Notes: generated from the letters alone by a model not told the origin. 64,000 nt of DNA from Chondrus crispus (GCF_000350225.1 NW_005179024.1:145789-209788); one strand, 5' to 3'. Shown: positions 1-10,857, numbered from the stretch's first letter. Made by a program: numbers and translations.

Positions 1-1877
1 GTGGAGCGCGAGTACTGGCGCGAGGCAGGAAGCATGGTGGATGAGAGTGCTGGGAGTCAGTGGGGAGCGGAAGGGGTGGGGGCGCGAGGGGAAGCCAGGG
101 TGAGGTTGCGGTTGGGACCTGGGGTGGGCGATGGATGTGAGGATGCTCGGACGAGGTTCAGAGCAACTAGCCGAATGGTTGACGAAGGAACGTGGCATGC
201 AGAGCCCCTTGGGAAGTGGTTGATGGATGCCTTTACAAGTACGATGTGTACAGGTGCATGCGCACCGTCGGCGCTTTTCGCGTTATTGGTCGGCTTGTCC
301 GTTTCTGGCCCAATGAGTCATTGACATCCCTAGATCTGCTTTCCTAACGTGTACACGTGGGAGCCCTGTATTTCAAACGCGTTCTGGCCGCATGTAAATC
401 CGACACACAACCTTATTAAGGTTGTCCGTAAAGTCACGGAAACGAGTGTTTTGGCGGCGTGTTTGCTCATATTTTCTAAACGCAAAAATTTCAGACAACG
501 CGTTTGGCAAAACTCACGTCATACCGAAAACTAGGGGCATGTGAGTTTTCCACGAGTTTCACATCCGCCTGATCACAGAAGTGCCGGATCGACCCGCCTT
601 GAAAGAAAACGAAGTGGGTTTTCCGTTCTTATCATCGGCAAAAACCAGTCTCAGACTGCACGGGTCGTGTCGATATGCGTCATGGACGCCTATCGCTTCA
701 CCTGCGCAGAGTCCATCAACGGATCAAAGTGCGACAGGATCTGCCACAGATGCCGCCGAAGCAACCGCGAAAGATAGACAACTAGAAGCTTCTAAAAAGC
801 GGTCCTCTCCAAACGGCCCCCCTCTGCCTGTCAAGAAGACGAAACACATCGCTCTTTCCACTGAGAACCATTCTATCCTTGTGGCGAGCTACAATATTCG
901 CTTCAGCGAGCATTCGCGCAGGTGCACGTGATCTGTTGAGCGACACAACATTGTGCCAGACTTGCGTTTGTTGCCGGCAGGCACCATGTTGGAGGTCAGT
1001 CCGCACAACCCGTGGCGGAATTTTTCAATGGAGGGTTTACTCAAAAAAAATGATTTCGTTCTCAGGCCAAATGTTGTGAACCGTATGCCACCCACCATAC
1101 GTGTCTCACAAAAAGCTGAGGAAGCCAAGTCATTTTTCGCTAAATCGACGAGTTAGCGAAACCACGGACTCGGTTTGCACCCTCTTCTCCGCATCGCCTT
1201 ATTCCACTTTCCTCCCCACCCCCGCCCTCATCTTTCGGTCTCATAGAAGTTTCGCGGCGGTGGGTGGCGACGAGTGAGAGCCGTTATGTGTAGTACTCAC
1301 AGATAAACCATTTTTGAAACGGCGTAAACCCCCAAAACCAGTATTTTCGAGGGAAAATTCAGAACGGCACATGACTCAAAAGCGCATTCTTGTGCTTTTA
1401 GCCATTTCATTTTTTTGCGGAAACTCTCTAATATCGGGTTTATTTTACGTCCAGCCTTTTTTTGTGGACAAATGAAAAAAAACAGCGCGTTATTTTACGG
1501 ACAACGTTGATACAGTAAGACCATCCAACAGTGAAAATGTCCACGTGGACACGCGAAACCATGGCACACGAAGCTTACAGCTGTTCCGTCTGGGCACTAA
1601 ATAAATTGCAACAAGCGAAATGTATTGGTGGTGGGTAAGATACAAGAGCCTTCTGCGGCGTAATTACATGCGAGGAGGTAGATCTCAGATCTCTCGACCA
1701 CCTTGTCTCCCAATGCACGCACTGCCCCCGCTTAGCCTCTGGACGGCGCGCATTCCAGTTTCCCTCCCCCCCCTCCCCCCCCGCCCCCGCCACCCTGTTT
1801 ACCGTCCTCACTAACCACTCCTTCCTCGTCTCCCCTTCGCAGATCCCCCCGCCTTCCCCCTTGTCCTCGCCCCTACG
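1..1877. other. Intergenic region, no gene recognised
   Basis: No open frame here has a recognisable family or plausible protein composition. The frame running from the window edge to about 324 is short and unrecognised and could only be the tail of something outside the window. Positions 1300-1530 are AT-rich. Positions about 1740-1875 are strongly pyrimidine-rich (runs of C and CT) and lead straight to the ATG at 1878, so they probably form the promoter/leader of that gene. Confidence 0.5.
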
Positions 1878-3500
1878 ATGTCGCTAACGCTAAAAGCCAA
1901 GTGCTTCAATGGCCAATCGTACGACCTGAAGCTACCCTCGGCCTCGATCCCCGTCTCTGACTTGCAGGACCAAATATCCACTGCCTCCGGCATCACTCCC
2001 GACCGTCAAACCATCCTCTTCCGCGGCCAAGTCCTAGACCCGACCACCTCGACTTCGGACTACCCTCTTACGGAAGGCGCGATAATCTCTGTCGTCAGAC
2101 GCATCGGCAAGCCCTCCTCAAGACCCCCCCCAGCTGCCACCAAGTCCGCCCCTTCCCCCTCTGCTGCTGCCGCCGCCCCCGCTGCAACCGCCACAGAGAC
2201 GCTGCCTTCATCCGGCCCTGTACCTGCTACGGGTGCCCAGCCTTCCATTGAGGAGATGATGCGTGCGATGAACATGGGGGCGTCAGGCGGCAACCCCGCC
2301 GCCACCCCGCCAGACTTTTCCGCCTTGCTCAACCAAATGGGTGCCGCTGCGGGTGCTGCGGGTGCTGCGGGCGCCGCGGGCGCCGCCCCGGGCCCAGGTG
2401 CGGGCATTCCGGACCTTGCATCATTGATGGGCGGCGCGGGAGGCGCCCCGCTTGGTGCAGGCGGGACCCCGGCGAATATGGAGCAGCTCCTCGCACAACT
2501 GCCTCAGATGATGAATGGTTTGATGAAGACGCCTATGTTACAGGATTATCTCAACGACCCCGAGAAGCAGAAGCAAAGCCGCGAGGCATTGTTGAGCAAT
2601 CCTATGTTGAAGGGGCTGCTAGACTCGGACCCGGAGTTTGCAAAAGTAGTCAATGACCCGGATAAATGGCAGCAGAGCATGCAGGCCGCAAAGAGCCTCT
2701 TTAATGTAGAAGGGGAGACAGCCGCCGCAGGTGGGGACGGCGCGTCTGGAGCGGTGACGGATGGGACTGCGCCGTCGGCTACGGAGCGTTCGCTGAAAAG
2801 CGCAGGGTCGCGAGTATCGGCCGCGGAGATGGCACCTCCGGGGATTGACATCAAGAAGTTATCGGAGAGCTACGGGCATGCACTTGGGCAGAGTTTGATC
2901 AACTCGGGGTTGGGGTTGGACCCGGACCTGGTAGTAAAGGGATTGAAGAGCGCGGTAGATGGGAAGTCGTTCCCGATGGCGCTGCCGGAATATGAACGGT
3001 CGATGGCATCGTTGCAGAATATTGCTTCAGAGTTTCTAACCAAGGCCAACCTTGATGACGCCAACAACTTCTTCCAGGAATTTAAGGCGGACGGGCAGGG
3101 GGTGATTTTAGAAGAAGGGAAGGTGGCGTATGAGCGCGCGGATGTGGAGCCGGATGCGACGCAACCGGCGGCAGAGGAGACTTCGACAGTGCTTGTAATT
3201 GTGACAGCGAGGTTACTGGATGGGCGGCACTTTTTCACATGCCCGGCTGCGGATGAGACGGGGGAATCGGTTCATCCGCTCACCCTTCCGCTGAAGACTG
3301 CGCCGCCGGCGCTCTCTAAGGGGATTGTGGGGATGCGGGAGAACGAGTCGCGGCTGTTGTATGTGCACCCCGAGGCATGCGACGGCATGTCGGACATGTT
3401 TGGAGATTTGCTGCCACCGAATGCGCTGCTCATTTTCGACCTGCAGTTGGTTAGCGCTAATGCTCCAGAGGAGGAGGCGGAGGCGGAGGCGGAGGCGTAG
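1878..3500 (+). CDS. Ubiquitin-like / STI1 / FKBP-type fusion protein
   Basis: A 540-aa protein. Residues 1-75 form a ubiquitin-like domain (core LFRGQVLDP). Residues 80-195 are an Ala/Gly/Pro-rich linker. Residues ~199-278 look like a ubiquilin-type STI1 segment, rich in Met, Leu, Asn and Pro (MMNGLMKTPMLQDYLNDPE). Residues ~322-404 match the helical dimerisation region of Mip/FkpA-type prolyl isomerases (SYGHALGQSLINSGLGLD). Residues ~434-525 match an FKBP fold, ending LPPNALLIFDLQL. The FKBP part looks degenerate: the usual Phe-Asp pair reads FTC, so isomerase activity is doubtful. The C-terminus is an Glu-Ala repeat coded by GAGGCG units. Ubiquilins normally end in a UBA domain, which is absent. 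By family, the protein could link client binding and proteasome docking to proline isomerisation or chaperoning; that is inference. The start is the first ATG after a C-rich leader. Confidence 0.85.
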   Translation: MSLTLKAKCFNGQSYDLKLPSASIPVSDLQDQISTASGITPDRQTILFRGQVLDPTTSTSDYPLTEGAIISVVRRIGKPSSRPPPAATKSAPSPSAAAAAPAATATETLPSSGPVPATGAQPSIEEMMRAMNMGASGGNPAATPPDFSALLNQMGAAAGAAGAAGAAGAAPGPGAGIPDLASLMGGAGGAPLGAGGTPANMEQLLAQLPQMMNGLMKTPMLQDYLNDPEKQKQSREALLSNPMLKGLLDSDPEFAKVVNDPDKWQQSMQAAKSLFNVEGETAAAGGDGASGAVTDGTAPSATERSLKSAGSRVSAAEMAPPGIDIKKLSESYGHALGQSLINSGLGLDPDLVVKGLKSAVDGKSFPMALPEYERSMASLQNIASEFLTKANLDDANNFFQEFKADGQGVILEEGKVAYERADVEPDATQPAAEETSTVLVIVTARLLDGRHFFTCPAADETGESVHPLTLPLKTAPPALSKGIVGMRENESRLLYVHPEACDGMSDMFGDLLPPNALLIFDLQLVSANAPEEEAEAEAEA

Positions 3501-3973
3501 CCAAGTATGAAAGAGTAGATCTTAACGATGGAGGGTCAGTGGTGGCTCGGCGAGAGGGAGAGACGTTTGGTGAAGTGCGATGTAGACGGAGGCTAAAAGA
3601 ACGTGAATTTGAGAAAAAATTGGACATTGTGTTTGTCCTCCAAAAAACATGCAACTCACAGAACGAGAGAGTCAGCATTGTCGCCCCTTACGCCCTCCTG
3701 CGCCATCCGGTTTCCCTTTCCACCCTCGACGTCCCCGCGCCCTCCCTCTGTACCCTATCTGCCCTCTCCCGTTTCCCTTGCGTTCCCTCCCACCTCTCGC
3801 GATCCCACTTCCTCCCCCTTCCATTCCCGCACCTCCCTGCCCTACGCAATCCTGTCCGCCTTTCACTCTGCCTCCACTCGCCGTTCCCTCACCTGCAACA
3901 GCTCGTTACCTCGTCTGAAGTCCGCATCCCACCCTCGCCGTTGGGACCTCACCCCCGGCTCCAACCCTTCGCC

Positions 3974-6022
3974 ATGACCTCAATCTCCCAAGACGAAGAC
4001 CTGGATGCCGCTCTCTATCCGATCGCCGTCCTCCTCGACGAACTCAAGAACGAAGATCTTGAGCTGCGTCTGAACGCCACCCGTCGCATCAAAACCATCG
4101 CCGAAGCCCTCGGCCCCGAGCGCACCCGCGGCGAGCTTCTCCCCTTCCTCGCTGACAGCATCGATGACGAGGACGAAATCCTTCTTGCCCTAGCCACCGA
4201 GTTCGGCGACTTCATTGAGGAAGTTGGCGGCTCACCGCATGCGTACGTCCTCGTCGAACCCCTCGAGACCCTCGCCACTGTCGAGGAAACTCTCGTCCGA
4301 GAGAAGGCCGTCGAGAGTTTGCACGCTCTATCTGCCACCATCGCAGACCTTTCCGATACCGATAGCCGTACCCTCCACGTCGACCACATGTTTCCTTTGC
4401 TACAGAGACTCGCCTCCGGCGACTGGTTCACCTCAAGAGTCTCCGCCTGCTCGCTTCTCCCGGATATATACAGGCGCATTCCGGCTGACGAGGTCAACGC
4501 CCGTACAGAGGTCCTCAATCTCTTCAAATCCCTCGCGGAGGACGAGACGCCCATGGTTCGTCGGACTGCCGCCGTCGAGATTGGAAGGGTTGCCCAGTCG
4601 CTCAACAATTTGGACCCTACCTCCATCCGTAACGCATTAGTGCCCGTATTTGCCGATCTCGTCGAAGATGATCAAGATAGTGTCCGTATCGTTGCCGTGC
4701 AAAACGCCGCAACGTTTGCGGGTGTCGTTATGAAGCAGAAGACTGGCGACGGAGCAAGTGATATGATGATGTCCGCTGAGGCAAACGGATCCGAGACTGA
4801 CCTTGCCCAATCGGAGAAGCCTGCTGAAGAGAAGCCCCCCGCAGACACCGAAGCCGCTCAGACTAACCCGACTACTGAGACGAGCACACCCTCCGTCAAC
4901 GACCCATCCGATTCCAAACGTGCAAAAGATCGCGTTATTGAACTGGTACTTGGATTTACTACGGACAAGTCTTGGCGGGTTCGTTACGTTGCGGCTGATG
5001 AATTGAACGCCTTATGTGATGCTCTAGGTTCAGAACCCACTAAGAAAGACCTCCTCCCTGCGTTTGTTAAGCTTCTGACGGATAGCGAACCAGAAGTTCG
5101 AACTGCCGCGGCGAACAAGGTTACTGCCGTTGCACAAAGGATCATAGAGCTCCTTCCGTCTGGTGAGGGATCGGAAACTGGTTTAGCACTGGTGGTGCGA
5201 GAAATCGTACCGGTTGTCGAGGAAATGGTCTCTGATGCATCGCAACACGTACGTTCCGCGCTGGCCTCTAACATCATGGGTCTCGCTCCCAACCTTGCCA
5301 CGAGCGAGGCCGTGAATACGCTTGTCGATGTGGTCATGGCTCTTTTGAAAGATGAAGTGCCTGAGGTGCGCCTCAACGTGATTTCTCGCTTGGAGAAAGT
5401 CAGTTTTATCATGTCGAGTGAGAAGCTAAGCAGGGAGTTGTTGCCGGCTGTTGTTGATTTGGCTGAAGACAAGAACTGGAGAGTTCGACTGGCCACTATG
5501 CACCATATCCCTTTGCTTGCCAGCCAGCTTGGTCGCGACTTTTTCGAGGAAAATGCCAAGCTGGGTGACCTCTGCATAAGTTGGCTCGGTGATTGTGTAT
5601 ATTCTGTCCGTGAAGCTGCTATTGCGAATCTAAAAGCAGTCACAGAGGTGTTTGGGATTGGATGGGCAAAGGATCACATTGTTCCGCAAGTGCTTGGGAT
5701 GTACGACATGTCTAACAATTATCTGTTGCGCGTCACTTCTCTTCATGCTATTGGCGTTCTTGCAGAAGTTGTCGGTTCAGAAACTGTGGAGGAATTGTTT
5801 CTTCCAATTATTACTGAAAGAGCATATCGAGATCCAGTCCCCAATGTCAGGTTTTGTTCTGCCAAGACTCTGAACCTTGTCATTCCATATGTTCGCCAGG
5901 ATGTCCGGGAGTCAAAGATTCGACCATGTTTACTATCACTTGTCGATGTCAACGAGAAGGACAAGGACGTTAACTATTTTGCCCAGCAAGCGCTGCAAAA
6001 GCTCGGAACCTGCCCCTCTTGA
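3974..6022 (+). CDS. PPP2R1: PP2A 65-kDa regulatory subunit A (HEAT-repeat scaffold)
   Basis: A 682-aa protein made of tandem HEAT repeats, starting MTSISQDEDLDAALYPIAV. Repeated helices carry the PP2A-A signatures (LLPFLADSIDDEDEILLALA; EDKNWRVRLATMHHIPLLA; PNVRFCSAKTLNLVIPYV). It is the scaffold that holds the PP2A catalytic subunit and a regulatory B subunit. The family is usually about 590 aa; the excess comes mainly from an acidic Thr/Pro/Glu-rich insertion at residues ~262-317, between repeats and followed by SKRAKDRVIELV. The frame is open 435 nt further upstream, but that stretch is Pro/Ser/Leu-rich pyrimidine leader without homology, so the ATG at 3974 (gccATGacc) was chosen. It converges on DHCR24 downstream. 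Confidence 0.95.
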   Translation: MTSISQDEDLDAALYPIAVLLDELKNEDLELRLNATRRIKTIAEALGPERTRGELLPFLADSIDDEDEILLALATEFGDFIEEVGGSPHAYVLVEPLETLATVEETLVREKAVESLHALSATIADLSDTDSRTLHVDHMFPLLQRLASGDWFTSRVSACSLLPDIYRRIPADEVNARTEVLNLFKSLAEDETPMVRRTAAVEIGRVAQSLNNLDPTSIRNALVPVFADLVEDDQDSVRIVAVQNAATFAGVVMKQKTGDGASDMMMSAEANGSETDLAQSEKPAEEKPPADTEAAQTNPTTETSTPSVNDPSDSKRAKDRVIELVLGFTTDKSWRVRYVAADELNALCDALGSEPTKKDLLPAFVKLLTDSEPEVRTAAANKVTAVAQRIIELLPSGEGSETGLALVVREIVPVVEEMVSDASQHVRSALASNIMGLAPNLATSEAVNTLVDVVMALLKDEVPEVRLNVISRLEKVSFIMSSEKLSRELLPAVVDLAEDKNWRVRLATMHHIPLLASQLGRDFFEENAKLGDLCISWLGDCVYSVREAAIANLKAVTEVFGIGWAKDHIVPQVLGMYDMSNNYLLRVTSLHAIGVLAEVVGSETVEELFLPIITERAYRDPVPNVRFCSAKTLNLVIPYVRQDVRESKIRPCLLSLVDVNEKDKDVNYFAQQALQKLGTCPS

Positions 6023-6482
6023 CTTCATTTTCACAAACAATAAATCAACAGTCGTGTATTTGTACAGCGCAATCTACGAGAAGTGAAGACTTGCTCGAGG
6101 AGGAGCTGTTGTGTAGTGGCAACATATCTATTTCTTTTTGCGTTTTGCTGTAGTATTTAGCACGGAATTGGTTAGAAAGCTCCCGAAAACTGATCCAAAT
6201 TTGCACGACTTAGACTTTGACTTCGAGTAATAAAGACTAGTTGAAGCACACTTGAAGCCTGTCGATGAAATGACCGGGTTTGAAAACTGTTTTACATGAA
6301 CTGATCAAGGCTACAATATGCCCCCAAGATGTACACGATGGCTGATGTATGGATCGAGGGCAAGGCAAAAGTGTCCTTGAGGGCTTGCACAAAAGTGGGG
6401 ACTCTGGACAGGGGGTGCCTGCGATATACCTTGCCGAGTGGTTACTGAATTCTATTTTAGGAAAACATTCGGATGAAGTGTC
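6023..6482. other. Convergent 3' intergenic region
   Basis: AT-rich sequence between the convergent PP2A-A and DHCR24 genes. It must hold both 3' UTRs and polyadenylation signals; AATAAA-like words occur near 6038-6046 and 6227-6233. No gene is seen. Confidence 0.5.
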
Positions 6483-8087
6483 TCAGCTCTTCGCCGACAA
6501 CGCACTTGCACTTAAATTTTTCTTTCCAATCTTGTAGTACACATCCATGAAGCTTCCCACTGCGTCGTACTTCTTTCGACATTTTTCATAGAGCGTCTTG
6601 TCAAACATCCGCCAGAAGTCCGCCTCATTTAGCTCAGTAATAGCGTATAGGGTCTGATAGCCGTGGTTTTTGATGAGCCATTGTTCAAGTTTGTGGCTTG
6701 CTTCTGCTGCATCCCATTTTTCACCTCGAAGAATATGCCCTGGTGTGTACCAAATGCCCAGATCAGTAAACATCTGCGCGTCCTTCGTGTCTCCTGGACC
6801 CAGCGGTGTTTTGTCGAAGTCCTTCTCGCAGTCAAGCATGGTGCCCATTCTTGTTTTAAACACGCGGTGGGGGCACAACCAAAGGGGGTATATGTCGTAT
6901 TCATCATGCATGAGTTCCATACAAGCTGCGGTCTTGTGCAGGGGAACAAGGATATCTTGTGCGGCGAATCGCGAGTTATAGTACTTCCACATTTTTCCAA
7001 ACATGGTAAGTTTCAGGAATGACACGCGAGGAGGCATAAGCCAGCCCAGAGCAAGACGGAACAGCGGGTGGTTTCCCATGGGGACCAACAAGTCTGCCTC
7101 CCAGTACAGGCTGCGCGTATGTCGATGATAATATGCGCGGGTAGGGACGTATTCTACAACCGGGGATCCGTCATCCGTCTTGTCTAGAATTTCTTCCTTG
7201 ACGTATTTGTGGAACCAAGGCTTGTACCAGAATCCCATATTGTTGACCTTGCCAGACACTTTGACTTCGTCCGCCTCTGCGTAGTCTGCCGTCATGATAA
7301 CGCCTCGCGTAGAGCTATAGATCAAGCCCTCCACGTACTCTGCCCACGGCTTATCTGTGGGCACGAGAAAGTGGTTCCAGGCCTTTGTCATTTCCTCGAT
7401 ACTCCCGGCGACGGGGTAGTACGTGACTTTCATGAACGGCTTAACTTTGATGAGGCGCATCTCAACTCCTACCAGCATACCGATAGCGCCGTACGACCAC
7501 GGGATGGCATGGAACAAGTCGCTATACTCGTTATCTCTGGTGGCTGTGATGACCTCACCGCTTGCAATGACGACTTCCATGGATGTGACTTCGTCATAAA
7601 AGAAGCCGTACTTGTGACTGGAGCCTTCAATGCCGTAACCACAAACTAAGCCACCCACTGTAAGATCATCATACTCGGGGACGATGGGGACGCAGACGCC
7701 CATGTCGAGAAGGGTGGCGGTGAGATAGCCCATGGTAACGTACGGTTCCATTTTGACTACCATGCGTTCCAAATCGACGTCGACGACATCTGCGAGATCG
7801 GATAAGTCGACTTGATATCTGGCACCCTTCTTGTATGCAGAATCTCTCGTGGAGACGCTCCAAAACGAGGGCCTTGCAGTACAGATGAGTCCATCGGTGC
7901 CCTTGGCGTGTCCTTTGACAGCTTGCTGGACGCGTTCAATACGTGCGCAGTGTTTTTCATGGGTGGCTTCCCCGCGGAGACGCTTTTTGATCCAGGCGCG
8001 GGCGAGATGAAGACGGGCCCAGAGGAAGGAAAGGGGGAGGACTACAGGGATAATGATGAGCCACCGATACTGCATGAGGAAGTCCAT
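6483..8087 (-). CDS. DHCR24: Delta(24)-sterol reductase (DHCR24 / DIMINUTO)
   Basis: A 534-aa protein. An N-terminal membrane anchor (residues ~5-25) is followed by a PCMH-type FAD-binding domain with the family signature VGGLVCGYGIEGSSHKYG near residues 145-160, then a C-terminal domain matching DHCR24 to the end. The enzyme reduces the C24-C25 side-chain double bond (desmosterol to cholesterol) with NADPH at the ER membrane. The human protein is 516 aa. The frame is open 42 codons further upstream, but that extension is Pro/His/Trp-rich leader, whereas the ATG at 8087 is directly followed by the expected hydrophobic anchor. It is intronless. The sense-strand leader upstream (8090-8180) is pyrimidine-rich. 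Confidence 0.95.
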   Translation of the reverse strand: MDFLMQYRWLIIIPVVLPLSFLWARLHLARAWIKKRLRGEATHEKHCARIERVQQAVKGHAKGTDGLICTARPSFWSVSTRDSAYKKGARYQVDLSDLADVVDVDLERMVVKMEPYVTMGYLTATLLDMGVCVPIVPEYDDLTVGGLVCGYGIEGSSHKYGFFYDEVTSMEVVIASGEVITATRDNEYSDLFHAIPWSYGAIGMLVGVEMRLIKVKPFMKVTYYPVAGSIEEMTKAWNHFLVPTDKPWAEYVEGLIYSSTRGVIMTADYAEADEVKVSGKVNNMGFWYKPWFHKYVKEEILDKTDDGSPVVEYVPTRAYYHRHTRSLYWEADLLVPMGNHPLFRLALGWLMPPRVSFLKLTMFGKMWKYYNSRFAAQDILVPLHKTAACMELMHDEYDIYPLWLCPHRVFKTRMGTMLDCEKDFDKTPLGPGDTKDAQMFTDLGIWYTPGHILRGEKWDAAEASHKLEQWLIKNHGYQTLYAITELNEADFWRMFDKTLYEKCRKKYDAVGSFMDVYYKIGKKNLSASALSAKS

Positions 8088-8506
8088 CAGGTGGAAGGGG
8101 GCGCGGGCATGGTGCTTCGTCGATCGCGGGGGGGAAGTGGGATTCCACCACCAGTTTTGCGGTAGGGGTGGGGAGGGGTGCTCCTTTGTGATATCGTCCT
8201 CCGGTTGACACATTGTAGAAGTTCAGATGGAGGTTGGAAAGGTGCTGAGTTGCGCTGGTTGGGAGTGATGGGCTCGGACGCAATCGATAAGAAGTCGGTT
8301 GGTGCCGATGCGGGTAAAAAGGTCTGGCCCAAGGCTTATCATGAGCTCAATAGTGGGGCGATACGTAAAGAGAGATTCTTGCTTTGCGAGCCATCATTGG
8401 TGTTATCGATGGCAGCATGGCAGCATGCCACATCCATCACGGATCAAGGATGGAGGAACATAATACACGTGGCACGTGTAAACGACGAATGAGACACAAC
8501 GCCATA
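8088..8506. other. Upstream region of DHCR24
   Basis: Purine-rich on the + strand at 8090-8180, so pyrimidine-rich on the DHCR24 coding strand; likely promoter/leader. The remainder up to the Tc1 target-site TA (8505-8506) shows no gene. Confidence 0.4.
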
Positions 8507-8715
8507 CAGTGGTGACAAAAACAATAGGACATATGACATTATCCGGTCCCATGGTGTAAGCGCTGAGATACAGGTAATGAACATTGCTGTAGCTGGAGCA
8601 CGCGGCGAGAGGAGTCTGAATTTTAAACAGATTTGCAAACAAACAAACGGTTTTTAGAGATATCATCGGAGACATGCAAATGAGTCGGCAAAAACAATAG
8701 ATACAGTTCAATGCG
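8507..8715 (+). repeat. Left terminal inverted repeat of the Tc1-like element
   Basis: Inverted copy of 37232-37442, matching from CAGTGGTGAC through about 8715 with a handful of substitutions and single-base indels. The inner boundary is approximate. Confidence 0.9.
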
Positions 8716-8811
8716 AACCTCAATATAGCGGGAAACACCTACTCTCTTCCCGCGAAACTTCGTCAATGTATAGCATAAGGACACGAGAAACAGATAGCCG
8801 GTACAGGATTG

Positions 8812-9594
8812 ATGCTAAACAAATTTCCACCCGTCCAGCATGCCTCGAAAACCACGTTATCTACTTTCGAGAAAGGACAAATTATGGCATACCAATCCAA
8901 CTGTTGGCCTGTGTCACGAATCGCGGAGGAGAGGGGGCGGTCTAGAAACGTGGTGAGTGCGTTTCTTCGGGACCAGGCTCGATATAATCGCAAGAACCCG
9001 AGTGGGAGGCCACGTAAGCTTACTGCAACTGACCAGAGAAGGATCAATCAAGAGGCCTCCAAGGGTGTTTTGAGCTCCGCTGGCATTGTTAAAGCCTTAC
9101 AATTGAACTTTAAGGCACGGAGAGTATGTCAGATACTGCAGAAAAGCAAAAACCTGCGATACAAACGAGTAACGAGGACTGCGGCGATGCGTGAAAGGCA
9201 TGACAAAGCTCTTGTCTCTTGGGCAATGGACAGGATGGCCTGGAGTCAACAAAAATGGGACAAAGTGGTGTGGTCCGACGAAAAAAATCGACTTAGACGG
9301 CCCCGATGGTCTGGCCTATAAGTGGCACGACCTTAGGAAAGAGAAAGAGTGGTTTTCAAGAAGACACAGTGGTGGCCAAAGGCTCATGGTTTGGGCTTGC
9401 CTCGCAGGAAATTTGAAGTCAAAGCTCGTGTTTCTGGTGGGTTCGCAAGACGGCGAGAAGTACGTGCAGACATTGGAGGAAAATCTCCTTCCTTCTTCAG
9501 AGGAGCTTCCTGTCACCCGGAACTTTTTGCAAGATGGTGCTCCATGTCACCGTTCTAAGTTTGCCAAAGACTGGCTTTTTGACAACTGCATATC
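8812..9594 (+). pseudogene. Tc1/mariner transposase, N-terminal and central part (disrupted)
   Basis: Starts MLNKFPPVQHASKTTLS. It has a paired-type helix-turn-helix region, a GRPRKL motif like the AT-hook linker of Tc1 transposases, and then the RNase H-like catalytic core. The first catalytic Asp lies in VVWSDEKN and the second in NFLQDGAPCH. A single-base loss in the A-run at 9281-9287 shifts the frame just after the first Asp; the reading resumes as IDLDGPDGLAYKWHD. The gene is then cut at 9594 by retrotransposon A. The remaining third of the catalytic core is at 36955-37192. Confidence 0.92.
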
Positions 9595-9955
9595 TGTAAC
9601 AATACGACTCATCAGTAGTCTGTATTCAAATACAAACGCCCAGGCAATACAATTCTGGACTTCGGGTAGATATTCTGCTTTGACGTCCGTTCGACTTATA
9701 AATCCAAATATATTTGGATTTATAAGTCGAACGGACGTCAATGATTAATCATATGATTCAAATGCAGTCGATTGCATTTGCTGACGACCACAGGAGCGGC
9801 GTAGGAGTATATGATACCGCGCTGCACGCCCAAGTCCAGGAAGCCGGGGGGGAGGACCCTGCGCATAAGCTCTCCGCATAAGCCTAAGCTAATAAAGAAC
9901 AATACTGTCTACCCACGCTCCCTGCTCTACAGCTACCCGACCACGTAGTGTTCCA
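9595..9955 (+). repeat. 5' LTR of retrotransposon A
   Basis: 361 bp, TG...CA ends. It is 46 bp longer than the 3' LTR because of an inverted duplication that forms a perfect palindrome at 9680-9741. Confidence 0.9.
9680..9741. repeat. Perfect 62-bp palindrome in the 5' LTR of A
   Basis: Arms of 31 bp meet at 9710/9711 with no loop: TTGACGTCCGTTCGACTTAT... against its exact reverse complement ending ...CGAACGGACGTCAA. The 3' LTR has only the left arm, so the right arm arose by inverted duplication in this copy after insertion, or was lost from the other LTR. Confidence 0.93.
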
Positions 9956-9957
9956 TT

Positions 9958-9972
9958 TGGTAACATCGCGAC
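9958..9972 (+). other. Probable primer binding site of A
   Basis: TGGTAACATCGCGAC, two bases after the 5' LTR. It begins with the TGG expected to pair with a tRNA 3' CCA; the tRNA was not identified. Confidence 0.5.
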
Positions 9973-9993
9973 TAAAAGAATCTCACGCCACAC

Positions 9994-10857
9994 ATGATGA
10001 ATACGCGATCTTCGGTGGCTGCCGCATCTCTCGAAGAAATAATGGAAAAGATGCAAAAACTTGAAGAGACGGTCTCTGCCCAACCAACACTCATTGCAGA
10101 ACTACAAAATCCAGAAGACCCGCAGCCGACAGCCCGACATGCCACAAATCCTTTGTAGAGTCTCAAGTCCCCACCAATCCCGATATTTTCTAGGAATACT
10201 TCAGACTGCACATCTACAAGAGTCAAAGGCTTCATTTTCAACATACGAAGAGTGGGCCGCTTATCCAACAACATTGACGAGAATAAATTAGTTCAGTTGG
10301 CCGAGTGTCACCTCCAGGACCGTGCTTCTACTTGGATTGCACGTTTAGAGGAGAAAGACGAAAAGCCGTTTACGTTGGCAGGACTGCAAGCAGCTGTGAT
10401 CAAAAAGTTTGTGTCCTCAAATGAGCAAGCTAAAGCTCAACTACAACTTCTGACACTCAAAATGCGTGGATCCCTTGACAAGCACATTGAAGAATTTATT
10501 GACCTCACCAAAATTTGTGGCACTCCGACAAGCGAGGCCCACGCATTTTATTTCATGAGTATGCCGCATTCTATGAAAGGGAAGCTTGCAGAAGCCTTCC
10601 CAGAATCGGACCGCTCCGATATGCCCGAGGTTTTTAAGTGCACGCGAAAGTATGAGATGGCCGAGAAATGGGCAAAGGAGGATTCAGATAAGACACGCAC
10701 TCCTGCCTTCAAGGAAAGGAACAAAAGCTGGCAATATAATAAGCAAAAGAGTGATATTCGTCCAAGCGAAACCACGACAAGAGCGAGAACCATTCATGAC
10801 GTGGAGGTCAATTCCGAAACTTGGGGCAAAGCAAAGCCGGGGGAAGGGAAGTTGTAG
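9994..10857 (+). pseudogene. Gag of retrotransposon A (broken)
   Basis: Begins MMNTRSSVAAASLEEIMEKM, hits a TAG about 55 codons in, and the frame changes before 10252, where a capsid-type retrotransposon gag domain continues (QLAECHLQDRASTWIARLEE; KAQLQLLTLKMRGSLDKHIE). After 10857 a Cys-rich stretch in another frame probably represents the nucleocapsid zinc knuckle. Not functional as it stands. Confidence 0.8.

Noticed and set aside
1..324. 107-codon frame at the left window edge
   Set aside because: Begins at the edge with GTG, no recognisable features; may be chance.
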